Shown: positions 34,596 to 43,211, counted from the first letter of the stretch. The stretch: 64,000 nt of DNA from Caballeronia hypogeia (GCF_001544875.2 NZ_FCOA02000035.1:16534-80533), one strand, 5' to 3'. A program made the numbers and translations. Notes: generated by a model not told the origin, from the letters alone.

Positions 34596-34818
34596 GAAGA
34601 GCGACGTCCCCGTCGACTCGCCGCGATGCTCTGTGGGAGAGCGCACACATCGAACTTTCACGGCTGCGTTCCAGCGCCTAGGATTGCATCAGCCATCGGC
34701 ACTGGACAAAAGCAGCACACGAGACAGAACACGCGCCGGGGAGACCAGACAACAATGAACAAGGTTTTATAAGGATGCCGACATGCGTTCACTGTCGACT
34801 TCGGGAAAAGCAAGGGGC

Positions 34819-34847
34819 AAAAAAAGAAGCGAGCCAAGGCTCGCTTC
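34819..34847 (-). terminator. Terminator of the GbcB-like reductase gene
   Basis: GAAGCGAGCC-AA-GGCTCGCTTC stem. On the minus strand it is followed by a 7-base U-run (complement of 34819-34825). It lies about 33 bases after the stop of the reductase gene. Confidence 0.75.
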
Positions 34848-34879
34848 TTCTTCATCCGAGGTGCGCCGAAGCGCAGGCA

Positions 34880-36031
34880 TCAAAGGTCCAGCACGATATC
34901 CGAAGTCGGACGGCTGCAGCACATCAGACGCAGGCCCTTGTCGATCTCGCGCTTGCGAATGCCGCCGTTGTGCTGCATATCCACCGAACCTTCGAGCACG
35001 GCCGTCTTGCAGGTTCCGCAAATGCCCTGACTGCACGACGACGCCAGCACCACACCCGCCTTGCGCGCCGCCGCGAGGATGGTCTGATCGCTTTCCATGG
35101 TGAACGACTTGCCGGAGCGCGCGAGACGCACCGTGTACGTGCTCTGCGCGGCTGCCTGGTTTTCCGCTGCCGGTACGGCGGGCTCGACCAGCGGCTCGAC
35201 CGTCTCCGCGAAGTTGAAACTCTCCTGATGGTAGCGCGCGGGATCGTGGCCGCCGCGCGCGAGAATTTCTTTCACGGCGCTCATGTAAGGCGCGGGTCCG
35301 CATGTAAAGACTTCGCGCTCGCGGAAGTCGGGCACGCGCGCCTCCAGCAGTTCGAGACTGAGCCGTCCCGTAGGACCGTTCCAGTCCGTCTCCGTGCCGA
35401 CGCCTTCGCACACCTGGATGACATCGAGGTTAGCGGCCTGCACGCTCATGCGCGCCAGTTCATCGCGGAAGATGATGTCCTGCGGCGTGCGCGCGCTGTG
35501 CAGAAACACGATGTCGCGATCGAGTCCGAGCTCGAACGCCGCGCGCGTCATCGACATCAGCGGCGTCACGCCCGAACCGGCCGACAGATACAGCGCCTTC
35601 ACCGCCGGCGCCGAAGACGGCGTGAACACCCCCGCCGGGCCGTAAGCGTTCAGCGTCACGCCGGGCTTCATGTTGTCGTGCAGCCAGTTCGACATCACGC
35701 CGCCCGGCGTGCGCTTCACCGTGATCGTCAGCGTGTAGGGGCGCGTCGGCGGCGACGAGATGGTGTAGCAGCGGCTGACCGTGCGTCCGCCGACCTCCGC
35801 GCTTACCGTGATGAACTGACCCGGCTCGAAGCTGAACGGTCGTCCGTCTTCGCCGCAAAACACGAAGGTGCGCACATCGTGCGTTTCGTCGGTCGTGCGG
35901 CAGCACGTCAGCGTCCGCATTTCATGGCTGCCCCACTGCACATCGGGGCGCTCCCATGTCTCGGCGCTGGTGAATCGATCCATCGCGCTCGCGCTGGAAG
36001 CCACTGAACAGAACATGTCGATCGCGTTCAT
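34880..36031 (-). CDS. GbcB-like hybrid ferredoxin reductase of a Rieske demethylase
   Basis: Electron-transfer partner for the Rieske oxygenase encoded just upstream. FAD domain (FEPGQFITVSAEVGGRTVSRCYTISSPP) in residues about 45-150, NAD domain with VKALYLSAGSGVTPLMSM, then a C-terminal plant-type 2Fe-2S ferredoxin with CSQGICGTCKTAV and a final Cys in LMCCSRP. About 383 residues, as in GbcB. The ATG at 36031 is taken (further in-frame starts at 36040 and 36016). It is adjacent to the oxygenase gene and ends at a strong terminator, so the two form an operon. Confidence 0.85.
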   Translation of the reverse strand: MNAIDMFCSVASSASAMDRFTSAETWERPDVQWGSHEMRTLTCCRTTDETHDVRTFVFCGEDGRPFSFEPGQFITVSAEVGGRTVSRCYTISSPPTRPYTLTITVKRTPGGVMSNWLHDNMKPGVTLNAYGPAGVFTPSSAPAVKALYLSAGSGVTPLMSMTRAAFELGLDRDIVFLHSARTPQDIIFRDELARMSVQAANLDVIQVCEGVGTETDWNGPTGRLSLELLEARVPDFREREVFTCGPAPYMSAVKEILARGGHDPARYHQESFNFAETVEPLVEPAVPAAENQAAAQSTYTVRLARSGKSFTMESDQTILAAARKAGVVLASSCSQGICGTCKTAVLEGSVDMQHNGGIRKREIDKGLRLMCCSRPTSDIVLDL

Positions 36032-36040
36032 CTTCAACAC

Positions 36041-37300
36041 TCAGATACCGTTTGCCTTGAGACGCGCCGCGTACCAGCGCGAGAACTGTTCGAGCGCCGC
36101 CTCGGTGTACATCGAGAACGGGCCGGGCGCATAGGCGGGGTCCTGCGTGCCGCTATGCGTATTGCCGACGAGCTCGGCGTCCTGGCGCGTCGTCGCGACC
36201 CACACCTCGGTCAGCTTCTGGAGGTCGTAATCGACGCCTTCCACCGCGTCCGCATGCACGAGCCACACCGTGCGCACAAGCGTCTTGTCCGGCGCGAGCG
36301 GAATGGCGTAGGCCACCACCGCGTGGTCGCTCATCACGTGGGTCCAGGCGTGATGGCCCCACATGTGCACGTCGCCCAGATCGCGACGGGTCAGACCGCC
36401 CAGCAGCTTGCCGCATGCGACCTTCGTGTCGATCGTCTGCGATTCGCCCGCGCCGGCGATCACGAGACGCTGCGTGCGGAAGTTCGTCTCGACGTCCTCA
36501 TCGACCGATTCGACGAGCGCGCACTCGTAGCCGTCGGCTTCCCAGTTCTTCTGCGCGTTCGCGTTGCGCTGACGATATTCCTCGTACTCGCGCAGCGTTT
36601 CCTCGCTTTGCCCGTCCGGACAGAAACCGAAGTCTTCGGCGAGGAACGACGCGGTCAATTCCGGGTGCGTGCCCGAGCAGTGATAGCACTCGCGATTGTT
36701 TTCCATCACGAGCTTCCAGTTGCCGTTCTCGATCACCTCCAGCTCATACGCGATCTTCGTGCGCTGCATGTCATACGGCGCGAAGCGCGGCGTCATCACC
36801 GCTTCGAGCTTCTCGATGTCGGCGGGCGGTTCGTCGGCCAGGCACACGAACACATGCGAGCCGATCACCTTGAGATGCACAGGAATCAGGCTGCGGCATT
36901 TCGTGTCGAAGTCCGCGCCCATGTGCGTGGCGTGCTTGAGCGAGCCGTCGAGATCGTAGGTCCACTGGTGATAGGGACAAACGAGCATGCCGACGCTGGT
37001 CTTGCCCGCCTTCGGCATCAGACGCGAGCCGCGATGCCGGCACACGTTGCGGTACGCGCGGATGTTCTCGTCGTCGTCGCGCACGACCAGGATGGACGCC
37101 TTGCCGATGTCGACCGTGTACACGTCGCCCGGCTCCGGAACGTCGGCCGTGACGGCCACGAGAATCCACATCTTGTGGAAGAAGACTTCGACGTCTTTCT
37201 CGAAGACGTCTTCGCGGCCGAACAATTCGCCAGGCATGCCGAATCCCGGCTCTCTGCTGTCGAGCAGTTCACGGTGGGTCTTTAAATAAATCGTGGACAT
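36041..37300 (-). CDS. Rieske oxygenase, GbcA/stachydrine-demethylase-like N-demethylase
   Basis: Oxygenase component that removes an N-methyl group from a quaternary amine, releasing formaldehyde. Rieske centre: Cys87-x-His89 and Cys108-x2-His111 (CRHRGSR, CPYHQW). Mononuclear iron site in the segment ENNRECYHCSGTHPEL. 419 residues from MSTIYLKTHR (37300); a longer frame to 37384 exists. It resembles P. aeruginosa GbcA along its length (AHADAVEGVDYD, PYDMQRTKI). The neighbourhood carries PutA and P5C dehydrogenase instead of the glycine-forming enzymes, so proline betaine (stachydrine) is a better substrate guess than glycine betaine; that is inference. Confidence 0.85.
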   Translation of the reverse strand: MSTIYLKTHRELLDSREPGFGMPGELFGREDVFEKDVEVFFHKMWILVAVTADVPEPGDVYTVDIGKASILVVRDDDENIRAYRNVCRHRGSRLMPKAGKTSVGMLVCPYHQWTYDLDGSLKHATHMGADFDTKCRSLIPVHLKVIGSHVFVCLADEPPADIEKLEAVMTPRFAPYDMQRTKIAYELEVIENGNWKLVMENNRECYHCSGTHPELTASFLAEDFGFCPDGQSEETLREYEEYRQRNANAQKNWEADGYECALVESVDEDVETNFRTQRLVIAGAGESQTIDTKVACGKLLGGLTRRDLGDVHMWGHHAWTHVMSDHAVVAYAIPLAPDKTLVRTVWLVHADAVEGVDYDLQKLTEVWVATTRQDAELVGNTHSGTQDPAYAPGPFSMYTEAALEQFSRWYAARLKANGI

Positions 37301-37404
37301 TGCGGGGCTCTCCGTCTGGTCTGTTTGCGACGCATGAGGCGTCTCCATGACCCGGAGTATTGGATCGACGGTATGGATCGTCAATGCGCTTTATTCTTCG
37401 CATC

Positions 37405-37423
37405 GCATTACTTTATGTTATGC
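37405..37423. promoter_or_regulatory. GCAT-N11-ATGC site between the Rieske and lysR genes
   Basis: GCAT-TACTTTATGTT-ATGC has a T-N11-A LysR spacing with near-symmetric arms (GCATTA/TTATGC). It lies 105 bases upstream of the Rieske gene start and 127 bases before lysR. A similar site occurs at 44949-44967. Confidence 0.45.
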
Positions 37424-37517
37424 GGATGTGCGCGCATTCCGGGTCAGCCTGCGCTCGAGGAATGGGGCGGCTTGACGCAATAAACCTTTAGACAGATGAT
37501 GCAGCGCGGAGACAACC

Positions 37518-37553
37518 ATGAAGCAGTCGATTAACAAGCCGGCCGTCGCATGA
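37518..37553 (+). CDS. Possible 11-residue leader peptide translationally coupled to lysR
   Basis: ATG at 37518 has GGAG 6 bases upstream. The reading frame encodes MKQSINKPAVA and its TGA overlaps the lysR ATG as ATGA (37550-37553). The lysR start itself has no ribosome site, so ribosomes ending this leader could restart on lysR. Proposed from spacing alone. Confidence 0.4.
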   Translation: MKQSINKPAVA

Positions 37554-38479
37554 AGATGACAAAAGCAACCAAGGGGTATCGGCGGATCGTGCCGTCACTG
37601 ACCGCGCTCGTCGAGTTCGAGGCGGTGGCGCGGCTCGGCAGCTTCACTACTGCGGCAACGGAGCTCGGCGTCACGCAGGCGGCCGTGAGCCGGCAGGTGC
37701 GGCAACTGGAGGAAACGCTCGGCGTGCGGCTGTTTCATCGCCTGCACCGTTCGATCTCGCTCACCGGCGAAGGCGAGGCGCTCTATCTCGTCGTGGCCGA
37801 ATCCATGCAGAAGATCGCCGGGGTATTCGACCGCCTTGCGACCGGCGTGGTCGAGCGGCGCGAGCTGGTGCTGGCGTCCACCGCGCCGTTCTCGCAGCTT
37901 CGGCTGCTGCCACGGCTGGCCAAGCTCAAGCGCATGGAGCCGCCGCTGCAACTGCGGCTGACCACGCAGATGTTCACGGCCGATCTGCGCCACGTCGAGG
38001 TCGATGTCGCCGTGCGCTTCGGCGACGGCAACTGGGGCGACGGCACCTCCACCCTCCTGTTCGACGAGGAAGTGTTCCCGGTCTGCTCGCCCTCCTTTCT
38101 GAAGGAATACAAGTCGCCGGAAACGCTGGAGGATCTGTCGAAGCTGCCGCTCGTCCAGTCCGACTCGACCTACGAGGGATGGATGGACTGGGAGGCGTGG
38201 TTTCGCTCGGTAGGCTATCGCCCGCCGCGGCTCGATTTCGTGCTGCGCTGCAGCTTGTACACCGACGCCGTGCAGGCCGCGCGCTACGGCCAGGGCGTCG
38301 CGCTCGGCTGGGGGCGGCTCGTGCACGACCTGCTGGTGCGCGGCGAACTGGTGCGCCTCACGTCCGTCACGAGCCGGCCGACGGACGCGTATTTCGTGGT
38401 CGTCCCTCACGGACGTTCGATCACGCCGGCGGTCACGCAGATCATCGACTGGTTGCGCGGCGAACCGGCCTGCCTTTGA
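37550..38479 (+). CDS. LysR-family regulator of the betaine cluster, GcvA-like
   Basis: 309 residues. HTH within residues 15-75 (LTALVEFEAVARLGSFTTAATELGVTQAAVSRQVRQLEE) and a GcvA-like effector domain (VDVAVRFGDGNWGDG, ARYGQGVALGWGRLVHDLL). It sits between the Rieske demethylase operon (divergent) and the DddP-like gene (same direction), so it probably activates one or both in response to a betaine-type compound. The start has no Shine-Dalgarno but overlaps the stop of a tiny upstream ORF; a second in-frame ATG lies at 37556. Confidence 0.87.
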   Translation: MKMTKATKGYRRIVPSLTALVEFEAVARLGSFTTAATELGVTQAAVSRQVRQLEETLGVRLFHRLHRSISLTGEGEALYLVVAESMQKIAGVFDRLATGVVERRELVLASTAPFSQLRLLPRLAKLKRMEPPLQLRLTTQMFTADLRHVEVDVAVRFGDGNWGDGTSTLLFDEEVFPVCSPSFLKEYKSPETLEDLSKLPLVQSDSTYEGWMDWEAWFRSVGYRPPRLDFVLRCSLYTDAVQAARYGQGVALGWGRLVHDLLVRGELVRLTSVTSRPTDAYFVVVPHGRSITPAVTQIIDWLRGEPACL

Positions 38480-38640
38480 CGGCGTGCGCGTTTCCGGTCG
38501 GATAACTTTGTGTAATCCGAGCGTGAAAATTTAGCGCATTGACGCCCGTTTTCTTCGTTTCGATACTGGCTCTGATTTCGCGCCGGTCCCCGCCTGCGCG
38601 CGACGCGACAACCACGAGACAACCACGATACGGAGAGCCC

Positions 38641-39876
38641 ATGTCAGCGGTCAGCACGATTCACGCAGCAACCACGAGCGATGCGCAACCGGACCTGCCC
38701 GAAGGGACGCTGGACCGCGTGCGGCGCTATCGCCTCGAGCGCGTGCGGCACATGCTTCGGGCGTCCGGCTGCCCGGCCATCGTTCTGTACGACCCGGTGA
38801 ACATTCGCTACGCGACCGACACCTCGAACATGCAGATCTGGAGCGGCCGCAATCCGACGCGCCATGTCATGGTGTTCGCGCACGGCCCGGTCATCGGCTT
38901 CGAATTTCACAATTGCGAGCACGTGTGGCGCGGCTTGCCGATCGAGGCGGAAATCCGTGGCGCGACCTGCTGGAATTACTTCAATGCGGGGCCGCATGCA
39001 GCGGAAAAGGCGCGCGAATGGGCGCGCGAGATCGCCGATCTCCTGCGTCAGCATGCGCCGTCCGACCCGCGCGTCGCTGTTGACCGGCTCGATCCGGAAG
39101 GCGCTTATGCGCTGCGTGAACAAGGCGTCGAAGTGCTCGAAGGCTCGGGCATCATGGAACAGGCACGCTCGATCAAATCGGCCGATGAACTGCTGCTGAT
39201 CCGCGCTTCCATCGACGTATGCGAGCGCGGCATCCGGCGCATGCACGACGCGCTCGAACCCGGCATGACCGAACAGGAATTGTGGGCGCATCTTCACTAC
39301 GAGAACATCCGGCTCGGTGGCGAATGGATCGAAACGCGGCTCCTGGCGTCGGGCGCGCGCACCAATCCGTGGATGCAGGAGTGCAGCGGCAAGCCCATGC
39401 GCCGAGGCGAAATCATCGCGTTCGATACGGATCTGGTCGGTCCGTTCGGCTATTGCGCGGATATCTCGCGAACCTGGACCGTGGGCCACGTGCCGCCCAC
39501 CGACGAGCAGCGTCGCCTGTATGCGGCGGCGTATGACCAGCTTCACACGAACATGGCGCTGGTGCGCCCTGGCATGAGCTTTCGCGAGTTCGCCGACCGC
39601 AGCTGGGCCATGCCCGGACCTTACGTGAAGAATCGCTATAGCTGCCTTGCGCACGGCATCGGCATGGTGGACGAGTATCCGAACATCGCGTACGGCGTCG
39701 ATTTCGATCACAGTGGCTACGACGGGCATTTCGAAAGCGGCATGACGCTGTGCATCGAAAGCTATATCGGCGCGGAAGGAGGCGACGAAGGCGTGAAGCT
39801 CGAACAGCAAGTGTTGCTCACGGACGCCGGCTGCCAGCCGCTATCGACCTTCGAGTTCGAGACCGCGTGGCTGTAG
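38641..39876 (+). CDS. dddP: DddP-family dimethylsulfoniopropionate (DMSP) lyase homologue (M24 fold)
   Basis: Predicted to cleave DMSP to dimethyl sulfide and acrylate. 411 residues with the M24 creatinase/prolidase fold. Residues recalled from the structurally studied Ruegeria DddP all align with one constant offset of 33: iron ligands Asp262, Asp264, Asp274, His338, Glu373 and Glu388; Tyr333; and the proposed base Asp344. Segments such as ILYDPVNIRYATDTSNMQ, WIETRLLASGARTNPWMQECS and FDTDLVGPFGYCADISRTW-TVGHV are near-identical to DddP. Start at ATG 38641 with GGAGA 8 bases upstream. Location beside betaine genes fits, DMSP being the sulfur analogue of betaines. A related betaine-type or peptidase substrate remains possible. 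Confidence 0.82.
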   Translation: MSAVSTIHAATTSDAQPDLPEGTLDRVRRYRLERVRHMLRASGCPAIVLYDPVNIRYATDTSNMQIWSGRNPTRHVMVFAHGPVIGFEFHNCEHVWRGLPIEAEIRGATCWNYFNAGPHAAEKAREWAREIADLLRQHAPSDPRVAVDRLDPEGAYALREQGVEVLEGSGIMEQARSIKSADELLLIRASIDVCERGIRRMHDALEPGMTEQELWAHLHYENIRLGGEWIETRLLASGARTNPWMQECSGKPMRRGEIIAFDTDLVGPFGYCADISRTWTVGHVPPTDEQRRLYAAAYDQLHTNMALVRPGMSFREFADRSWAMPGPYVKNRYSCLAHGIGMVDEYPNIAYGVDFDHSGYDGHFESGMTLCIESYIGAEGGDEGVKLEQQVLLTDAGCQPLSTFEFETAWL

Positions 39877-40012
39877 AACGGTTTGCATAACGCAGCGGGA
39901 ATTTCAGCATCAAGGCGGCTTTAATAGTCACGGGCTATTTTGGCCGAATCTAGTCTCACGATCACGCTCTGCCTCACGGGAGCGGCCCCGTCAATCTTCC
40001 GATTGTGAGTAC

Positions 40013-41077
40013 ATGATGAGATTCTCGTTGCTCTTCGGCCTGCTCCTGGCAGGCAATGTGGTGAGCGCTGTCGCCGCGCCTTCGCAGATCACCTTCGTTT
40101 CCTGGGGCGGCACGTATCAGGCCGCGCAGGAAAAAACCGCCGCCACGCCGTTCTCCGGCGGCGACGTCAAGGTGAAGACGGATTCGTATAACGGCGGCAT
40201 CGCGCAGATCCGCAGCCAGGTAGAGACGAAAAACGTGACGTGGGATGTCGTCGACATGCAATTGTCCGACGTGACGCGCGCCTGCGACGAAGGCCTGCTT
40301 GAGAAGATCAATCCGGCGAGCCTCGCGCCCGCGCCGGACGGCACGCCCGCGAAGAGCGACTACACGGCGGGCGGCGTGTCGGAATGCATGGCGGGCAACA
40401 TCGCGTGGTCCACGCTGATCGCGTTCAACTCCGACAAATTCAAGGGTCGCGAGCCCAACCGGATCGCGGACTTCTTCGATCTGAAGAATTTCCCCGGCAA
40501 GCGCGGTCTGCGCAAATCGCCCGAAGGTGCGCTCGAATGGGCGCTGCTCGCCGATGGCGTCGCGCCCGCCGATGTCTACAAGACGCTCGCCACGCCCGCG
40601 GGTCTGAATCGCGCATTCAAGAAGCTGGATACGATCAAGTCGTCCATCGTCTGGTGGGAAACGGGCGCGCAGCCGGCCCAGCTTCTCGCGGACGGCGAAG
40701 TGGCGATGAGCAGCGCCTACAACGGCCGCATCTATGCCGCGATGATCAACGACAAGAAGCCGTTCGGCTTCATCTGGGACGGTCAGGTGAAGAACATCGA
40801 AGGCTATGCCATCGTGAAGGGCACGAAGAACCTCAAGGCTTCGCAGGACTTCGTGCGCTACGCGACGCAGCCCGACGTGCTCGCGAAGCTCGCGCCGCTC
40901 ACGGCGAACGGTCCGGTTAGAAAGTCGGCGCTCGCGCTGGTCGATCCGAAAGTGGCGCCCTACTTGCCCACCGCGCCCGCCAACCAGAACGGCGCGATCG
41001 ATAGCGACATCGCCTTTTGGGCCGATCATTCCGACGACCTGAACCAGAAGTTCGCGGTGTGGCTGGGACAGCATTGA
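40013..41077 (+). CDS. PotD-like periplasmic substrate-binding protein (ABC importer)
   Basis: 354 residues with a cleavable signal peptide (LLFGLLLAGNVVSAVAAPS) and the spermidine/putrescine-type SBP fold: ITFVSWGGTYQAAQ, DVVDMQLSDVTRACDEGLLEKI, SSIVWWETGAQPAQLLADGEVAMSSAYNGR. No permease genes follow. The matching PotABC-type transporter is encoded at 53285-56562 in the other arm of the cluster. It probably binds a betaine, DMSP or proline derivative rather than a polyamine, given its neighbours. It lies 136 bases after dddP and may belong to the same transcript. Confidence 0.83.
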   Translation: MMRFSLLFGLLLAGNVVSAVAAPSQITFVSWGGTYQAAQEKTAATPFSGGDVKVKTDSYNGGIAQIRSQVETKNVTWDVVDMQLSDVTRACDEGLLEKINPASLAPAPDGTPAKSDYTAGGVSECMAGNIAWSTLIAFNSDKFKGREPNRIADFFDLKNFPGKRGLRKSPEGALEWALLADGVAPADVYKTLATPAGLNRAFKKLDTIKSSIVWWETGAQPAQLLADGEVAMSSAYNGRIYAAMINDKKPFGFIWDGQVKNIEGYAIVKGTKNLKASQDFVRYATQPDVLAKLAPLTANGPVRKSALALVDPKVAPYLPTAPANQNGAIDSDIAFWADHSDDLNQKFAVWLGQH

Positions 41078-41144
41078 GCGGCATGACGCGGGAGCTCGCG
41101 GTTGCGCCGCGACGCGCCCGCGCATCAATCATGGAGAACGGTCG

Positions 41145-42194
41145 ATGAGCTTCAGGAGAATGTTTCAAGCCGTGGAGACGCACTCCGGCGAACCCATGCG
41201 CGTCGTGACCGGGGGCGTGCCTCACATACCCGGCAACAGCGTCTACGAGCAGATGAAGTGGCTGGAGGAAAACGACGACCAGATTCGCCGCCTGATGCTG
41301 CGCGAACCGCGCGGCTATCCGCCGCTGTGCTGCAACCTGATCGTGCCCGCGAAGCATCCCGACGCGGCCGCCGGCTACATCATCATGGAGCAGACGGAAT
41401 ATCCGGTGATGAGCGGAGGCAACACGATCTCGGTGGCCACCGTGCTGCTCGAAACCGGCATGCTGCCGATGCAGGAACCCGTCACCGAATTTCAGCTCGA
41501 AGCGCCGGCCGGCCTGATCGGCATTCGCGCCGAATGTTCGAACGGCAAGGTCACGCAGGTGACGTTCAGGAACGTGCCGGCGTTCGCCGCGCATCTCGAT
41601 GCCGTCATCGACGTGCCCACGCTCGGCAAGGTCACGGTCGATGTCGGCTGGGGCGGCATGTTCTACGTGATCGCCGATGTGCGCCAGTTCAAGGGCCTCG
41701 AGCTGATTCCCGAACATGGCCGCGAGATCACGCGCATTTCCGCGCTGATCCTGCGCGCGGCGCAAGATCAGTTGCCGGTGCATCATCCGCACTATCCGGG
41801 TTACGGCATCACGGTCGCGCAGCTTTCGGGGCCGACGCAAAATCCGAACGCGGACTGGCGCAACAGCGTGACGGTCGCGAACGGCCCGATCGACTTCGAC
41901 AATCCCGCAACCTGGACCGGCGCGCTGGATCGCTGCCCGTGCGGCACCGGCACGAGCGCGAAGATCGCCACGCTGCATGCGAAAGGCGAGCTGGCGCTGA
42001 ATCAGCCGTTCCGCCACGAAGGCCTGCTCGGCACGGTGTTCACGGGCAATCTGGTGGAGGAAACGCGCATCGGCGATTACAGGGCCGTGGTGCCGACCAT
42101 CTCGGGACAGTCGTGGATCTACGGCTACAACACCTATGTGCTCGATCCGGCCGATCCGTTTCCGAACGGCTTCACCATCGGCGACATCTGGTGA
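41145..42194 (+). CDS. Proline racemase superfamily enzyme with a Ser/Cys catalytic pair
   Basis: Proline racemase, hydroxyproline epimerase or 3-hydroxyproline dehydratase-type enzyme, 349 residues. The two catalytic positions are Ser90 (VMSGGNTISVATV, where racemases have Cys) and Cys266 (DRCPCGTGTSAK). Racemases and 4-hydroxyproline epimerases usually use Cys/Cys, and 3-hydroxyproline dehydratases Cys/Thr; Ser/Cys members exist and need assignment by assay. Other family segments: VETHSGEPMRVVTGGVP and the FTGNLVEETRIGDYRAVVPTISG end. It follows the binding-protein gene by 67 bases. The convergent Ldh-type reductase gene suits cyclic-imine or D-proline metabolism. Confidence 0.83.
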   Translation: MSFRRMFQAVETHSGEPMRVVTGGVPHIPGNSVYEQMKWLEENDDQIRRLMLREPRGYPPLCCNLIVPAKHPDAAAGYIIMEQTEYPVMSGGNTISVATVLLETGMLPMQEPVTEFQLEAPAGLIGIRAECSNGKVTQVTFRNVPAFAAHLDAVIDVPTLGKVTVDVGWGGMFYVIADVRQFKGLELIPEHGREITRISALILRAAQDQLPVHHPHYPGYGITVAQLSGPTQNPNADWRNSVTVANGPIDFDNPATWTGALDRCPCGTGTSAKIATLHAKGELALNQPFRHEGLLGTVFTGNLVEETRIGDYRAVVPTISGQSWIYGYNTYVLDPADPFPNGFTIGDIW

Positions 42195-42215
42195 CGTCTG
42201 GTGACCTCTGGTGAT
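42186..42215 (+). repeat. Three tandem 10-bp repeats spanning a stop codon
   Basis: ATCTGGTGAC, GTCTGGTGAC, CTCTGGTGAT. The first copy contains the last Trp codon and TGA stop of the racemase-family gene, and each later copy carries another TGGTGA. Probably a slipped-strand duplication of the gene end. Confidence 0.7.
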
Positions 42216-42219
42216 ATTC

Positions 42220-42250
42220 ACCGCCGCTGCACGATGCAGCGGCGGTTTTC
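42220..42250 (+). terminator. Terminator of the racemase-family gene
   Basis: CCGCCGCTGC-ACGAT-GCAGCGGCGG (10-bp stem) followed by TTTTCTTC. A good rho-independent terminator just before the convergent Ldh-type gene. Confidence 0.8.
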
Positions 42251-42251
42251 T

Positions 42252-43211
42252 TCATAGAGCTTCGATCTTCGCGATCAGCTCATCCGCGATATCGAGTTCG
42301 GTCACATCGAGATGACTGCCGGGAATGCGCACGCCGTGCGCGGCGAGACGTTCGAGCTGCGCCGACAGACGCGCTTCGAAGTCACCGGCCAGCACGCGCG
42401 GCGCGAGCGCGACGATGAACAGGCCAACCGCGGGCGAGTGCTCGCCTTCCGCGAACGACGGCGCGTCGAGCGACCAGTTCCCGCCCGTCAGACCCGCCGC
42501 GAGAATCTCGACCATCAACGCGATATTCGCACCACGCGCGCCGCCGAACGCGAGCAGCAAGCCCTTCACTGCTTCGCGCGCGTCGGTGGTGGGCTGGCCG
42601 TGCGCATCGACGGCCCAGCCTTCGGGAATCGTCTCGCCGCGTTCCGCCGCACGCCGCACGTTCACGAACGCCGTGGAGCTCGACGCCTGATCGATGACGA
42701 ACGGCTTGCCGCCATCACGCGGCGCGCCGAACGACAGCGGATTCGTGCCGTACACGGCCTTGCGGCTTTCGAGCGTGGTCATCTGCGCCGTGGCATTGGT
42801 GACGGCGAGCGCGACCAGTCCCGCTTGCGCGAGACGTCGCGTGTAATAGCCGAGCTCGCCCACGGTGAAGCTGTTCGATTGCGAAAAGACCGTCACGCCA
42901 TAGGTGTGCGTGCGCTCGACGAGTTGTGCGAACGCGCGGTCGAAACCCAGTTGCGCGATGCCGCGCTTCGCGTCCGCCTGGATCACGGCGGGCGCGGCAA
43001 AATCGATCTCGGGCGCCGCGTCTTTCGCAATGCGCCCCTTCACGAAGCCATCGAGATAATCGGGCAGATGCGCGAACCCTACAGCGCGGTTGCCCGCCCA
43101 TTCCGCCGATACCGTCGCATCGGCAAGCGATGCCGCGACGGCTTCGCTCGCGCCGGCCTTCATCGCGGCGCGTCGCGCGAGTTCGAGCGCATCCTGTGTT
43201 TCGAAACGCAT
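42252..43211 (-). CDS. Ldh-family NAD(P)H-dependent reductase, probable delta1-pyrroline/piperideine-2-carboxylate reductase
   Basis: 319-residue member of the malate/L-lactate dehydrogenase (YlbC/DpkA) family. Family features: the SFTVGELGYYTRRLAQAGLVALAVTNA nucleotide region, YGTNPLSFGAPRDGGKPFVIDQASS, and GWAVDAHGQPTTDAREAV. The start at 43211 has AAAGGAG 8 bases upstream. Family members reduce cyclic imino acids such as delta1-pyrroline-2-carboxylate to L-proline. With a proline-racemase-family enzyme convergent to it and proline dehydrogenase nearby, that activity is likely, though (S)-sulfolactate or ureidoglycolate dehydrogenases share the fold. It follows the ETF-QO gene by 14 bases in one operon. 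Confidence 0.8.
   Translation of the reverse strand: MRFETQDALELARRAAMKAGASEAVAASLADATVSAEWAGNRAVGFAHLPDYLDGFVKGRIAKDAAPEIDFAAPAVIQADAKRGIAQLGFDRAFAQLVERTHTYGVTVFSQSNSFTVGELGYYTRRLAQAGLVALAVTNATAQMTTLESRKAVYGTNPLSFGAPRDGGKPFVIDQASSSTAFVNVRRAAERGETIPEGWAVDAHGQPTTDAREAVKGLLLAFGGARGANIALMVEILAAGLTGGNWSLDAPSFAEGEHSPAVGLFIVALAPRVLAGDFEARLSAQLERLAAHGVRIPGSHLDVTELDIADELIAKIEAL

Larger units (their letters stand above)
34383..34818. other. 436-base gene-free region downstream of gntR
   Basis: No ORF here has coding character. The region holds a hairpin (34430-34450) and the second CTGTCTGACAG palindrome, and the rest has lower GC than the genes. It could be the remnant of a lost gene once controlled by the GntR protein, or contain a regulated small RNA; neither can be shown from the sequence. 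Confidence 0.4.

Noticed and set aside
34880..37300. Rieske pair as the glycine betaine demethylase GbcAB outright
   Set aside because: Sequence is GbcAB-like, but the cluster feeds proline, not glycine; no sarcosine or dimethylglycine genes are present. Left open rather than named.
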